Source: Dactylorhiza incarnata
Lineage: Eukaryota > Streptophyta > Magnoliopsida > Asparagales > Orchidaceae
Length of the DNA stretch: 64,000 bases
Direction of reading: 5' to 3'
NCBI GenBank assembly: GCA_033032865.1
Contig: JAWHQI010000273.1
Location: forward strand, 1,984,001-2,048,000
The notes beneath the pieces are model-generated. The model had not been told where the DNA came from, searched no databases, and worked only from the letters and a program-made list of their open reading frames with translations. Positions 22,806-33,970 of the stretch are shown piece by piece. Positions within the stretch are counted from its first letter, which is position 1, and each line of letters begins with the position of its first letter. The translations under genes and the position numbers were made by a program.

Positions 22806-24567
22806 TGATATAAAAATTAATTCTTTAGGATTATATGAATTTGAGAGATTTGTTGTTGATGTTCTCCAATTATATATCCGATGAAGGCAAGTGTACCTTA
22901 TCGTTTATAGTATAGGATACTAGAGAAAAATATCAAGGTCGTATTTAAACACGGGTTTGTTGAGTACTTCTACTTCGAGAAAGCTAACTATTATTTTATT
23001 GGAAATAATATTGAAGAAGAGTAATAATTTAAACTAAATAAAAGAGAACAAAAAGAAATAAAGAAAAACAAAACTTGATTCAAACATGCTCTAAAATGAA
23101 ATAAAAATATAAATATTATCATTCTTCTCTATGCCTTGACCGTGGAGATTCCTAGCTTATGAACGCACCTCTGTCGTGGAATATGCCCACCTGAGATTAA
23201 GTTGATCGGCCGAACTCTCGTCCTATAACCGAAACGCCTAATACTCACTTTAACGAGGTGAATCCCACTATAGGATTTGACTCCTATCCATAAGATTTAC
23301 GTCATCCTCTCTCGAGGGGTGTGTGCAACTCTTTTTATTCTCGAGTGATCGATTTGTGCGCACGAGCCTCTCGGCTAACTAGAATACGAAAACAAATACC
23401 GAAAATCATAACCGGCATATGAACTCGATATCATTATTTTTCGAGAATAAATCAAAGGAGAGAGGAAATGATAATAAGGTAAAGAGATGAATTCAAATCA
23501 AAGCTTGCTAAAAATCTAGAACTAAATATTTGCTAAATAAGAAAAAAATAAAGAAAGAGAGATAAGGAGGGAAGAAGAGATTTTGCATAAATGAAAAAGG
23601 GCCAAAATTTCATCACCATAAAAAGAAAAGATTACATCAAATAAAATCTACATTACATTGCATGAAAATAAACTTAAACTACCTTGCATGAATTAAACAA
23701 GAACATGCCATAAAAGGAAAACTAAAAAAATAAAATTCATTAATTAAAAACTAAACCTAAAAATGAAAATAAAGAAAAACTATATACAAGAACAGGCCAA
23801 ATGGGCGGGCACGAGCAGGAATTGCTGGAAATGTGCTCCTGAATTTATTGGAAAATTTTCCAAGTTACACGCCCTCGATCACGGGTGTGTCCTAGGGCAT
23901 GTAATCACTGATCTACATGGCTGGGACAGTGGCGTAGGCTTTGCGTGACGGCGGGAGAAAGTCAGAAATTACACGCCCGTGACACGTGGGTCATGGGTGT
24001 GTACCTAGGTGGCTGCATTGAGTGCGACATGGACTTGAGTGCAGCACGACGGCGATCAGGAATCACGCGCGAATGTCACAGGCATTACTTGTGCGACAAT
24101 ATTGGATTCGCTGGCTGACATGTCCACGTGGAAAGCTTGAAAATGAGCTTTAAAATTACACGCCCTTGGTCACGGGCGTGACCAAGGGCGTGACCTGGGT
24201 CAACTTCTCGATGACAGCTCCTCTTCTCGAAGGCATCGCTGGGAGCATCTTTCTATGTTTACACGCCTTTGGTCACGGGCGTGACTGAGGCTAACGGGCG
24301 TGACTGAGGGCGTGACTTGCTGTGGACGAGCTCAAATGCGCGGCAACAACTTTAGACTGATCTTATGATTACACGCCCTTGGTCACGGGCGTGTACTGCC
24401 AATTTTAAGCAAAACTCCAGAAAATCTGCAAAACAGAATTACCACTATATTTAGAACAGAAATTGTAAAAGAAATGATTTTTAACCAAAATATAAATAAT
24501 ATTTACAAAATTATATAAAAATTAACCTAAATACTATAATAAAAATATGCACAAATCTTACTTATCA
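22806..24567 (-). repeat. Element B 3' LTR
   Basis: 1762 bp. It shares with the A LTR the block CCGATGAAGGCAAGTGTACC near its left end and the ACACGCCC/GGGCGTG palindromes (23867-23903, 23970-24003, 24157-24195, 24258-24318, 24368-24395), while the rest has diverged. Confidence 0.9.
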
Positions 24568-25014
24568 AATACCCCCATACTTAAGCTTTTGCTATTCCAG
24601 AGCAAAAATATGAGACATATTTATAAGACATTTAATAAATTTTTTAATTAAAACTAAAAATTTATTAAATCACAAGTAAGCTAAAAAAAGAAAATTTAAT
24701 GATTAATGAATTAAGTCCTAAATTATGAAATTAGAATAATAAGAAAAAAAAAGTTTAGCCAAGAATTCTCAAAAATAATAACAAGTATACAAGATTGAGT
24801 AATTTGTAAACAAAATTAGATTTAAAATTATAAAAACCATAACTTTGAAAGAAACTAAAGGAAAAAGTAACCTACTAAATATAACTCTCTCCATAACTTA
24901 ATTTAAATCTAGATCAAAGATATTGGTTATGGGGGCTCACAAAATTTTGCATAAGAAGAGATCATAGAAAAGAAGTGATGAATTTTATCTTCTCACCTTA
25001 CTTAATTTTTTTTG

Positions 25015-25066
25015 TATATGTTTAGGAAAATGATGAATTTTATCCTCTCATTTTCCATGCCATATA
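25015..25066 (-). other. Stem-loop 1 of element B
   Basis: Inner stem GGAAAATGA (25025-25033) pairs with TCATTTTCC (25048-25056); outer stem TATATG (25015-25020) pairs with CATATA (25061-25066). Loop TGAATTTTATCCTC. A weaker fourth relative precedes it at about 24973-25000. Confidence 0.75.
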
Positions 25067-25103
25067 ATTTTTTAAAATTCTCTTCTAATAAAATCCAAAA
25101 ATG

Positions 25104-25151
25104 TATATGTTTAGGAGTAATGAATTTTATCCTCTTACTCCATGTCATATA
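25104..25151 (-). other. Stem-loop 2 of element B
   Basis: Inner stem GGAGTAA (25114-25120) with TTACTCC (25135-25141); outer stem TATATG (25104-25109) with CATATA (25146-25151). It corresponds to stem-loop 1 of element A. Confidence 0.75.
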
Positions 25152-25173
25152 ATCTTTTAAATGATTTTGGGTG

Positions 25174-25223
25174 CATATGTTTAGGGAATAATGAATGTTA
25201 TCCTCTTATTCCCATGACATATG
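25174..25223 (-). other. Stem-loop 3 of element B
   Basis: Inner stem GGGAATAA (25184-25191) with TTATTCCC (25206-25213); outer stem CATATG (25174-25179) with CATATG (25218-25223). It corresponds to stem-loop 2 of element A. Confidence 0.75.
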
Positions 25224-26408
25224 ATCTATTAAAACACTTTTTTATATGCCACAAAAGGGTAGGGTAAAGAAAAATTTCTAGCTTATAAATTAAATTATTT
25301 TGAGTGCAAATTTTAGTATTAAATTTTCCTATGATTCTAAAAGCATGAGGTAAAAATAATTAAAATCTAAAAGTGTTAAGCAAAATTACTACAAAATTGA
25401 AACTATTTAGAATAAAAGAGAAGAAGTGCTACAGAAATTTCTCTAATCAAATTAAATTATAAAATATTTCTTAAAACTAAATCACCTAAAAAATAGATTT
25501 AGCAAACCATGATAAAATAAAAGATTAGCAAATTAAAAATAAAAAAATAAATGCTTATAAATAAACTCATAAAAAATGATTTTGGAAATGACAAAAACCA
25601 AAACAAGGGTTTATTATATTTTTGGGATTTTTCTAAGTTTTCTTCAATTTTTTTTTGAATTTTTGATATTACCTTTTTTTGGATTTTTGATATTATTATT
25701 TATTTGGATTTTTGATATTATCTTTTTTTTTGGAATTTTAGGATGAGAAATAAATACTAAAAATGCAAAACATAAACTAATAAAGCCTAAAAAATATTTT
25801 TTTTGTTAATTCTTGGACTTCCCAAGGTATACCCCGTGAAGGGTTCTTAACGGTACTAGGAGGTGTGATGGGATGATAGCCCAAATATGCCTTTCCAAGA
25901 AATTAATTTTCTATTTTTTATTTTTTGATGATTTTGGGTTTTCAAATTTTTTTAGAAAAAAGCTAATTTTTCTTTTTGTAAAAGACAACAAAATAAGAAA
26001 TACACTATGTACAAAAAGAAAATAACTATGTACAAACAAAATATTTTTTTGAATTTTGTGATTTTTAAATTTTTTTTGGAAATTTTCTACGATTTTATAA
26101 TTTAAAAGAAAAGGAAATACACCCCCATACTTAAAATTCAACATTGTCCCCAATGTTGAAAGTTAAGTATGAAGAAGAAAAATAAAATACAAGCGCATGA
26201 TTGTGAAAGAAAAAACAAGGAAGGGAGAAAGAAGCACATCCCTGATTTGGAGACGGACAACCACCACGATCACCTGCAAAATTATTTTTAAAATAATAAA
26301 ACAAAACACAAAAAAAAGGACTAAAACATAAAGGTTACTTATTATTTTTTTTTGTTGAATTTTGATAAAAGTAATAGTGCTTTCTCTTTTCAAAATATCG
26401 ACAAAATA

Positions 26409-26426
26409 TCTCCGACAACGGCGCCA
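26409..26426 (-). promoter_or_regulatory. Element B primer-binding site
   Basis: The minus strand reads TGGCGCCGTTGTCGGAGA, with two changes from the A primer site and the same spacing from the LTR. Confidence 0.85.
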
Positions 26427-26432
26427 AAAACA

Positions 26433-28224
26433 TGATATAAAAATTAATACTTTTGGATTATTTGAATTTGAGATATTTGTTGTTGATGTTCTCCAATTCT
26501 ATATCCGCTGAAGTCAAGCGTACCTTATCTTTTATAGTATAGGATACTAAAGAAAATTATCAAGGTCATATTTAAACACGGGTTTGTTGAGTACTTCTAC
26601 TTCGAGAAAGCAAACTATTATTTTATCGGAAATAATATTGAAGAAGAGTAATAATTAAAACCAAATAAAAGAGAAAAAAGAAATAAAGAAAAACAAAACT
26701 TGATTCAAACTTGCTTTGAAATAAAATAAAAAGATAAATATTATCATTCTTCTCTATGCCTTGACCGTGGAGATTCCTAGCTTATTAACGCACCTCTCTC
26801 GAGGAATACGCCCAGCTGAGATTAAGTTGATTGGCCGGACTCTCGTCCTATAACCGAAATGCCTAATACTCACTTTAACGAGGTGAATCCCACTATAGGA
26901 TTTGATTCCTATCCAGAAGATTTACGTCTTCCTCTCTCGAGGGGTGCATGCAACTCTTTTTATTCTCGAGTGATCGATTCGTACGCACGAGCCTCTCGAC
27001 TAACTAGAATACAAAAATAAATACCGAAATTCATAACCGGCATATGAACTCGATATCGTTATTTTTTAAGAATAACTCGAAGGAGAGAGGAAACAATAAT
27101 AAGGTAAAGAGATGAATTCAAATCAGAGCTTGCTAAAAATCAAGAACTAAATATTTGCTAAATAAGAAAAAAATAAAGAAAGAGAGATAAGGAGGGAAGA
27201 AGAGATTTTGCATAAATGAATAGAGCTAAAATTTCATTACTATAAAAAGAAAAGATTACATCAAATAAAATCTACATTGCATTGCATGAAAATAAACTTA
27301 AACTACCTTGCATGAATTAAAGAAGAACATGACATAAAAAGAAAACTAAAAAAAGAAAATACATTAATTAAAAACTAAACCTAAAAATGAAAATAGAGAA
27401 AAACTATACAAGAACAGCCTAAATGGGCAGGGGGCAGGAGCAGGAATTGCTGGAAATTGGCTCCTGAATTTATAGGAAAATTTTCCAAGTTACACGCCCT
27501 CGGTCATGGGCATGACCTAGGGCATGTAATCATTGATCTGCATGGCTGGGACAGTGGCTTGGGCTTTACGTGACGGCGTGAGAAAGTCAGACATTACATG
27601 CCCGTGACATGTGGGTCATGGGCATGTACCTGTGTGGCTAGATTGTGTGTAGCATGGGCTTGAGTGTAGCATGGCGGTGAGTAGTGATCACGCGCGAATG
27701 TCACGGGGGTGACCTCTGGGGTCACAGGCGTGACTTGTGCGGCAACATTGGATTCGGTGGCTGACATGTCCACGTGGAAAGCTTAAAAATGAGCTTTAAA
27801 ATTACACGCCCTTGGTCACGGGCATGACCAATGCATGACCTTTGTCAACTTCTCAACGACAGCTCCTCTTCTCAATGACGCTGTTGGGAGCATCTTTCTA
27901 TGTTTACACGCACTTGGTCATGGGCGTGACCGAGGGTCATGGGTGGGATCGAGGGCGTGACTTGCTGTGGACGAGCTCAAACGCACGACAACAACTCTGG
28001 ACTGATCTTATGATTGCACGTCCTTGGTCACGGGCGTGAGCTAGGGCGTGTACTGCTAATTTTGAGCAAAACTCCAGAAAATCTGCAAAATAGGAATACA
28101 ACTATGTTTATAACAGAAATTGTAAAAGAAATGATTTTTAACCAAAATATAAATAATATTTACCAAATTTTATAAAAATTAACCTAAATACTATAATAAA
28201 AATATGCCCAAATCCTACTTATCA
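26433..28224 (-). repeat. Element B 5' LTR
   Basis: 1792 bp, partner of 22806-24567. The palindromic blocks are partly decayed, often by CG-to-TG or CA changes (for example 27490-27525, 27595-27630, 27905-27962). Confidence 0.9.
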
Positions 28225-28229
28225 ATAAG

Positions 28230-29181
28230 CGTGATAATAATGCATACTCCCCCTATATGGACACTCCCCCTATATAAATGTATTTTCTGATTTACACCCC
28301 CTAAATAATAGATTTCTTTAATTTATTCTCCCACTTTTAGTATTATCAAAAGAAGGTGGGGTAAAATTATAGGAATAGGATTTATTGTGCACTATGTAGA
28401 GATGAATGAAACATCAACTTGAGAAATGATTTTTAAAGATATTAAACACAGTGGAAATATGGTAAGCTTTCTTTAAAATGAACATCTTTAATAATTTTAA
28501 ATGTATAAATTATAATGAGTTTTAAGTCAAATATGAAGATGTTTGAATTTAAGTACTCATGACGCATGAAATTATAAAAATTGCAAGCATGATTGAAAAT
28601 ATCAAGAAAAAATAAGCTTCACAATGTAATGTAATTTGCAATTTCAAGTAAAAATAGACATTGTAAAGAACATGCTTTTCTATCTAGTTCATTAATTCAT
28701 GTTTGTAGAGAATATGGTAGAGATGCTTTAAGGTTCAATTCTTATGAGTGAAAGTTTTATATAGGATAATGATGTGTCCAAAAAGGTGTTTTGATAAAGA
28801 ATACATGTATATAAATCAAACCTCATGAAAGCATGCAATGTAAGAACCTATCATTAAATAAACATAAATAAATTTACTTCCATAAATTTCAATGCACATA
28901 AAGATTTGTATATAAAGAGAAGTGGTGAAATTTTTGTTTGCGCAAGACACTTTACAATTCACGATGCTTATTAAGATTTATCAGGAATATGAGTATTGCA
29001 TGGTTGATTTATCCTTGCCAAATATTATTATTTGATTTTGTTTTTTTTCATTTAAGATCAAGGACTCAAAATTCACTAGTTTTGCAAACATAGATATTTT
29101 TTAATCCACATTTCTCTAATAACAAGTGCATGAATACAAAAAATTGCAAGAAATAATTCAACATTGTGTAGGTAAGTTATT
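28230..29181 (-). other. Element E 3' non-coding region, first part
   Basis: It matches D 41420-42350 in order, including the string CAAGACACTTTACAATTC (about 28943 against 42085) and GCTTATTAAGA. It holds repeated CTCCCCCTATAT motifs, which on the sense strand are extra polypurine-like tracts, a known Sirevirus trait. No gene is visible. Confidence 0.75.
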
Positions 29182-30110
29182 TGTACAACCCTCATATTTT
29201 CCGAGTCGGTGTGACCCGACGCAGATGAGGTCTTGGTAGAGAGGGTGACCGTTGCGCAGCGGACCGAACCAACGGAGGTCGTCAAGACAAAAAAGAGAAG
29301 GCCCAGTGGGGGAGATCTCCTTGGGCGAGTGAACCTTGGGTCTACTCGCCCAAGGCCCCGGGAGAGTGGACCCTTGGTCCACTCGCCCGAGTGGGGGGGG
29401 GGGGGGCGAGTGGACCTTGGGTCCACTCGCCTAAGGTGGGGGGCGAGTGGACCTAGGGTCCACTCGCCCCAAGCCCGTGGGCGAGTGGACCTATGGTCCA
29501 CTCGCCCGGGCAGCTGGGCGAGTGGACCAAGGGTCCACTCGCCCGGTGGGTTGAGTGGACCGCAAGGTCCACTCGCCCAGTCAGGGTGGTGGACCTCGGT
29601 CCACTCATTCGACCCCCGGCAAGGGGGGGAGTGGACGTCTCAAGCTCCACTCGCCCCCCCCCCCCCCCCCCCTCCTGTTTCAGTCACTCCGGTTGGTTGT
29701 TGGGCTGCTGATAGTAGATTTTTGGCTATCCGCAACCCAATTTTTGGGAAGTCTATAAATAGGCCTTCATGGGCACCTTAGGAAGGGATGTTGGTACCCC
29801 CCTCCCTCGCATGTGAGCAAGCACTACCCCTCCCCTCCCCCTATCATTGAAGGTGGACGGTGAGGTAATCTTTAGTGCCTCCAAGGTGCCCAGGCTCAGC
29901 ATTGTCTTGGGAGGGGAAGTTCCATGTGAGCTTCTGGGTATGTGGTGGGACCTCCACGCTGCAGCTTAAGGGGTCCGTTTGTGGACTTAGGTGTTCTCTA
30001 AGAGCAAGGTTCTTTGATTCTTAGTGACTGGTCAAGGGTCTCGCTCAGGTCAAGTAAGGGTTAGCTGCATCCCCCTTGCAAACGTCGAAACTAGTTCTCT
30101 AGTTTCAACA
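29182..30110 (+). repeat. Element C left LTR
   Basis: 929 bp. About eight dyads of the form GAGTGGACC...GGTCCACTC lie between 29330 and 29655, interleaved with a run of 14 G (29393-29406) and a run of 19 C (29654-29672). TATAAATA starts at 29754, so the dyad array sits just upstream of the likely promoter. Confidence 0.88.
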
Positions 30111-31002
30111 TTATCGTGCGGTGAGCGTGGAAGCAGCTAGTTCGGAAAGCTCTGGGCAAGTCTCATGGCTGGAAGCGATGAGCTGGGGGACTCACCCCAG
30201 CCGGCGAGTGCATGAAGAAAGGTGACTTTGAGGATTTTAGGAAGTCAATCTAGGAAGTCTTTCGGTTTGCACTCCCCCCTCAGGGCGAGTGCACGGCATC
30301 GCCAACACCTGTGCTCGCCTCGCCGTCTTTGATGGAAATAGAGCAAGCGTGTTGGCAAGGGAAGGGGCCAGCCTCGGAGGAATGCTTGAGCCTTCAAGCG
30401 CAAGCGCTCTTCAACAACTCTCCTGGGGCCAGCTGCCCCGAGTGAGGGGGCAGGGAGGATGCCTCTGTCTCACCAGGAAGGGGGCGGAGTCCATCTTCTT
30501 GATTCAACAGAAGCACGAGGAGACACAGGGGAGCTACGCAGATCAGTTTTAGGAACAAGTCCTCCGCCTCCAGGTTGACAAGCGAAGCAGGAAGGACCAG
30601 GAGAAAGAAAAGAAACAAGAAGACAAAGAAGATGGAGGAAGTAATGAAGGAGATGGTCAAGGTGCATGTGACCAAGTAGGCCCAGAGGGGCGCGTTGTAA
30701 TAAGCAGGTAGCTCCTTGATGATGAATGAAGAGGTTTCAGGTAACGCCTTGACTAAGTGGCTTGAGGTAGGTGTTGAGTTCCTCTGCCTCTAGGTGAAGG
30801 TAAGCACCTAAGACATAGATAGGTACTCAACTCCCATTTGGTAGTATCCCCGACTAGAGACCATTCTCCGGGCTCAGTCATGCCGGTAGATGGGAGACTC
30901 ATCGGGTCGACTCGACACATGCGGAGTGGCTTGGGAAGGTGTTGGGTTCCTCTGCCTCCAGTTGAAGGTAAGCACCTAGGATGTGGATGGGTACTCCACC
31001 CC
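30111..31002 (+). other. Element C interior, 5' part
   Basis: GC-rich DNA with no assigned domain. The ORF at 30289-30552 (+, 87 codons) and its antisense shadow show no family features. Toward the right the sequence grades into the first partial copies of the 77-bp repeat (from about 30830). Confidence 0.5.
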
Positions 31003-31395
31003 TGGTTGGTAAAATCCCTGACTAGAGACCATTCTCCGGGCTCAGTCATGCTGACAGATGGGAGACTCATCGGGTCGACTGGTTGGTAAAATCCTCGACT
31101 AGTGACCATTCTCCGGGCTCAGTCATGCCGGCAGATGGGAGACTCATCTTGTCAACTGGTTGGTAAAATCCCCGACTAGAGACCATTCTCCGGGCTCATT
31201 CATGCCGGCAGATGGGAGACTCATCGGGTCGACTGGTTGGTAAAATCCCCAACTAGAGAACATTCTCCGGGCTCAGTCATGCCGACAGATGGGAGACTCA
31301 TCGGGTCGACTGGTTGGTAAAATCCCCAACTAGAGACCATTCTCCGGGCTCAGTCATGCCGGCAGATGGGAGACTCATCGGGTCGACTAGATACT
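31003..31395 (+). repeat. 77-bp tandem repeat in element C
   Basis: Five near-identical units start with GGTTGGTAAAATCC at 31004, 31081, 31158, 31235 and 31312, spaced exactly 77 bases apart. Each includes CATTCTCCGGGCTCAGTCAT. A partial unit lies upstream near 30835-30910. Confidence 0.9.
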
Positions 31396-31399
31396 TGGC

Positions 31400-31810
31400 T
31401 AAGTAACTTGGAAAGGTGATGAACTCCTCCGCCTCCCGGTAAGCTAGGGCCCTAGGATGCGTAAGGGTATTCCACCTCTGGTCGGTTTGAAAAGTGTCAA
31501 GTTCCTCCGCCTCTAGGTAAGCTAGGCCCCTAGGACGTGGACGGGTACTCCGCCCCCAACTGGTTTGGGAAGGTGCTGGGTTCCTCTGCCTCAAGGCAAG
31601 CTAAGCCCCTAGGATGTGGACGGGTACTTCGCCCCATTTGGTTCAGAAAGGTGTTGAATTCCTCTACCTCTAGGTAAGCTAAGCACCTAAGACGTGGGTT
31701 GGATCTCTGCCTCAGTTGTTTTGGTAAGGTGGTTGAGTTCCTCTGCCTCTGGGTGAAAGTAAGCACCTAAGATGTGGCTTGGATCTCTGACTCAGTTGCT
31801 TTGATAAAGT
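31400..31810 (+). repeat. Degenerate tandem units linking the two arrays
   Basis: About five imperfect units of roughly 75-80 bp sharing GGTAAGCTA.GC.CCTA, GACGTGG and TTCCTCTGCCTC. They resemble the 45-bp unit downstream (AGTTCCCTC...CCAGGTGAGCT) and may be its ancestral form. Confidence 0.65.
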
Positions 31811-33720
31811 GTTGAATTCCTCTACCTCCAGGTGAGCTCGGCACCCTGGTAGGTGTGGAGTTCCCTCCCACTCCAGGTGAGCTCGGCTCCCTGGTAGGTG
31901 TGGAGTTCCCTCCCACTCCAGGTGAGCTCGGCTGCCTGGTAGGTGTGGAGTTCCCTCCTACCCCAGGTGAGCTCGGCTCCCTGGTAGGTGTGGAGTTCCC
32001 TCCCACTCCAGGTGAGCTCGGCTCCCTGGTAGGTGTGGAGTTCCCTCCCACTCCAGGTGAGCTTGGCTCCCTGGTAGGTGTGGAGTTCCCTCCCACTCTG
32101 GGTGAGCTCGGCTCCCTGGTAGGTGTGGAGTTCCCTCCCACCCCAGGTGAGCTCGACTCCTTGGTAGGTGTGGAGTTCCCTCCCAATCCAGGTGAGCTCG
32201 GCTCCCTTGTAGGTGTGGAGTTCCCTCCCACTCCAGGTGAGCTCGGCTCCCTAGTAGGTGTGGAGTTCACTCCCCCTCCAGGTGAGCTCGGCTCCCTGGT
32301 AGGTGTGGAGTTCCCTCCCACTCCAGGTGAGCTCAGCTCCCTGGTAGGTGTGGAGTTCCCTCCCCCTCCAGGTGAGCTCGGCTCCCTGGTAGGTGTGGAG
32401 TTTCCTCCCACTCCAGGTGAGCTCGGGTCCCTGGTAGGTGTGGAATTCCCTTCCACTCCAAGTGTGAGCTCGGCTCCCTGGTAGGTGTGGAGTTCCCTCC
32501 CACTCCGGGTGAGCTTGGCTCCCTGATAGGTGTGGAGTTCCCTCCCACTCCAGGTGAGATTGGCTCCCTGGTAGGTGTGGAGTTCCCTCCCACTCTAGGT
32601 GAGCTCGGCTCCCTGGTAGGTGTGGAGTTCCCTCCCACTCTGGGTGAGCTCGGCTCCCTTGCAGGTGTGGAGTTCCCTCCAACTCCAGGTGAGCTCGGCT
32701 CCCTGGTAGGTGTGGAGTTCCCTCCCACTCCAGGTGAGCTCGGCTCCCTGGTAGGTGTGGAGTTCCCCCCCACTCCAGGTGAGCTCGGCTCCCTGGTAGG
32801 TGTGGAGTTCCCTCCCACTCCATGTGAGCTCGGCTCCCTGGTAGGTGTGGAGTTCCCTCCCCCTCCAGGTGAGCTCGGCTCCCTGGTAGGTGTGGAGTTC
32901 CCTCCCACTCTGGGTGAGCTCGGCTCCCTAGTAGGTGTGGAGTTCCCTCCCACTCTTAGTGAGCTCGGCTCCCTGGTAGGTGTGGAGTTCCCTCCCACTC
33001 TAAGTGAGCTCGGCTCCCTGGTAGGAGTGGAGTTCCCTCCCACTCCAGGTGGGCTCAGCTCCCTGGTAGGTATGGAGTTCCCTCCCACTCCAGGTGAGCT
33101 CGGCTCCCTGGTAGGTGTGGAGTTCCCTCCCACTCCGGGTGAGCTCGGCTCCCTGGTAGGTGTGGAGTTCCCTCCCACTCCGGGTGAGCTCGGCTTCCTG
33201 GTAGGTGTGGAGTTCCCTCCCACTCTAGGTGAGCTCGGCTCCCTGGTAGGTGTGGAGTTCCCTCCCACTCCAGGTGAGCTCAGCTCCTTGGTAGGTGTGG
33301 AGTTCCCTCCCACTCCAGGTGAGCTCGGCTCCCTGGTATGTGTGTAGTTCCCTCCCCCTCCAGGTGAGCTTGGCTCCCTGGTAGGTGTGGAGTTCCCTCC
33401 CACTCCAGGTGAGCTCGGATCCCTGGTAGGTGTGGAGTTCCCTCCCCTTCTAGGTGAGCTCGGCTCCCTGGTAGGTGTGGAGTTCCCTCCCACTCCAGGT
33501 GAGCTCGGCTCCCTGGTAGGTGTGAAGTTCCCTCCCCCTCCAGGTGAGCTCGGCTCCGTGGTAGGTGTGGAGTTCCCTCCTACTAAGGGTGAGCTCGGCT
33601 CCCTGGTAGGTGTGGAGTTCCCTCCCCCTCCAGGTGAGCTCGGCTCCCTGGTAGGTGTGGAGTTCCCTCCTCCTCCAGGTGAGCTCGGCTCCCTGGTAGG
33701 TGTGGAGTTCCCTCCTTTCA
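31811..33720 (+). repeat. 45-bp minisatellite, about 42 units
   Basis: The unit is 45 bp and translates on the plus strand as GELGSLVGVEFPPTP and on the minus strand as GNSTPTREPSSPGVG. Because 45 is a multiple of three and the unit lacks stops in several frames, ORFs of 116 to 462 codons appear on both strands. There is no signal peptide, flanking domain or start context favouring one of them, so I do not call a protein. Units vary mainly by single substitutions. Confidence 0.92.
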
Positions 33721-33970
33721 CCTCAGGTCAAGTTTAGTTCGACCTAGGGTGTTGAGCTTTCTCCACCTCCAGTTGAGCTCGGTTCATAGGAGGGTTGTTA
33801 AGTGGAGAAAGGTTCGCCTTCCGCCTCAAGTCAAGTTCAACTGAAAAACTCGGCAGGAGTATCCCGTTGGCAGAGCCCTTCGTGGTCCCCTAAGGTCCCA
33901 CCTACTCGTCAAATTGGTGTGTTGGACTTTCTTTCCGAGCTTAAGGCAAGCTAGAAAAGAGCGAAGATTG
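33721..33970 (+). other. Element C interior, 3' end
   Basis: Short unique sequence after the array, ending in the purine-rich GAAAAGAGCGAAGAT just before the right LTR, the probable polypurine tract. Confidence 0.6.

Larger units (their letters stand above)
24568..26432 (-). other. Element B interior without coding domains
   Basis: AT-rich DNA homologous in order to A 6574-8200 and 13690-13752. It includes three stem-loops (25015-25223), GATATTATC-type tandem units (about 25645-25735), and the CTTCCCAAGG block (about 25817). The conserved TACACCCCCATACTTAAA block lies near 26118. The join that replaces gag-pol lies near 26340-26370. ORFs 25911-26153 and 26163-26393 (minus) are hydrophobic low-complexity frames with no relatives that I recognise. 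Confidence 0.8.
22806..28224 (-). mobile_element. Element B: non-autonomous Athila-like LTR element
   Basis: Flanked by exact duplications ATAAG (22801-22805 and 28225-28229), with LTRs of 1762 and 1792 bp starting TGATATA and ending TTATCA. The 1865-bp interior contains no gag, protease, RT or integrase, but it keeps A's polypurine tract, 3' non-coding region and primer site. It looks like A with everything from about 8200 to 13690 removed. It would depend on proteins from an autonomous Athila-like element. LTR divergence by eye is clearly higher than in A (around 8 in 100 over the first 150 bases), so this copy is older. Confidence 0.9.

Noticed and set aside
29233..29781. 182-codon ORF in element C LTR
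   Set aside because: Composed of GTGGACC dyads in the LTR; overlapping ORFs occur on both strands in both LTRs.
31767..33721. Long ORFs of 462, 286, 229 and 209 codons, proline-rich, resembling structural proteins
   Set aside because: They are produced by a 45-bp stop-free tandem unit read on both strands inside a target-duplication-bounded LTR element, with no conserved flank, signal peptide or unique domain.
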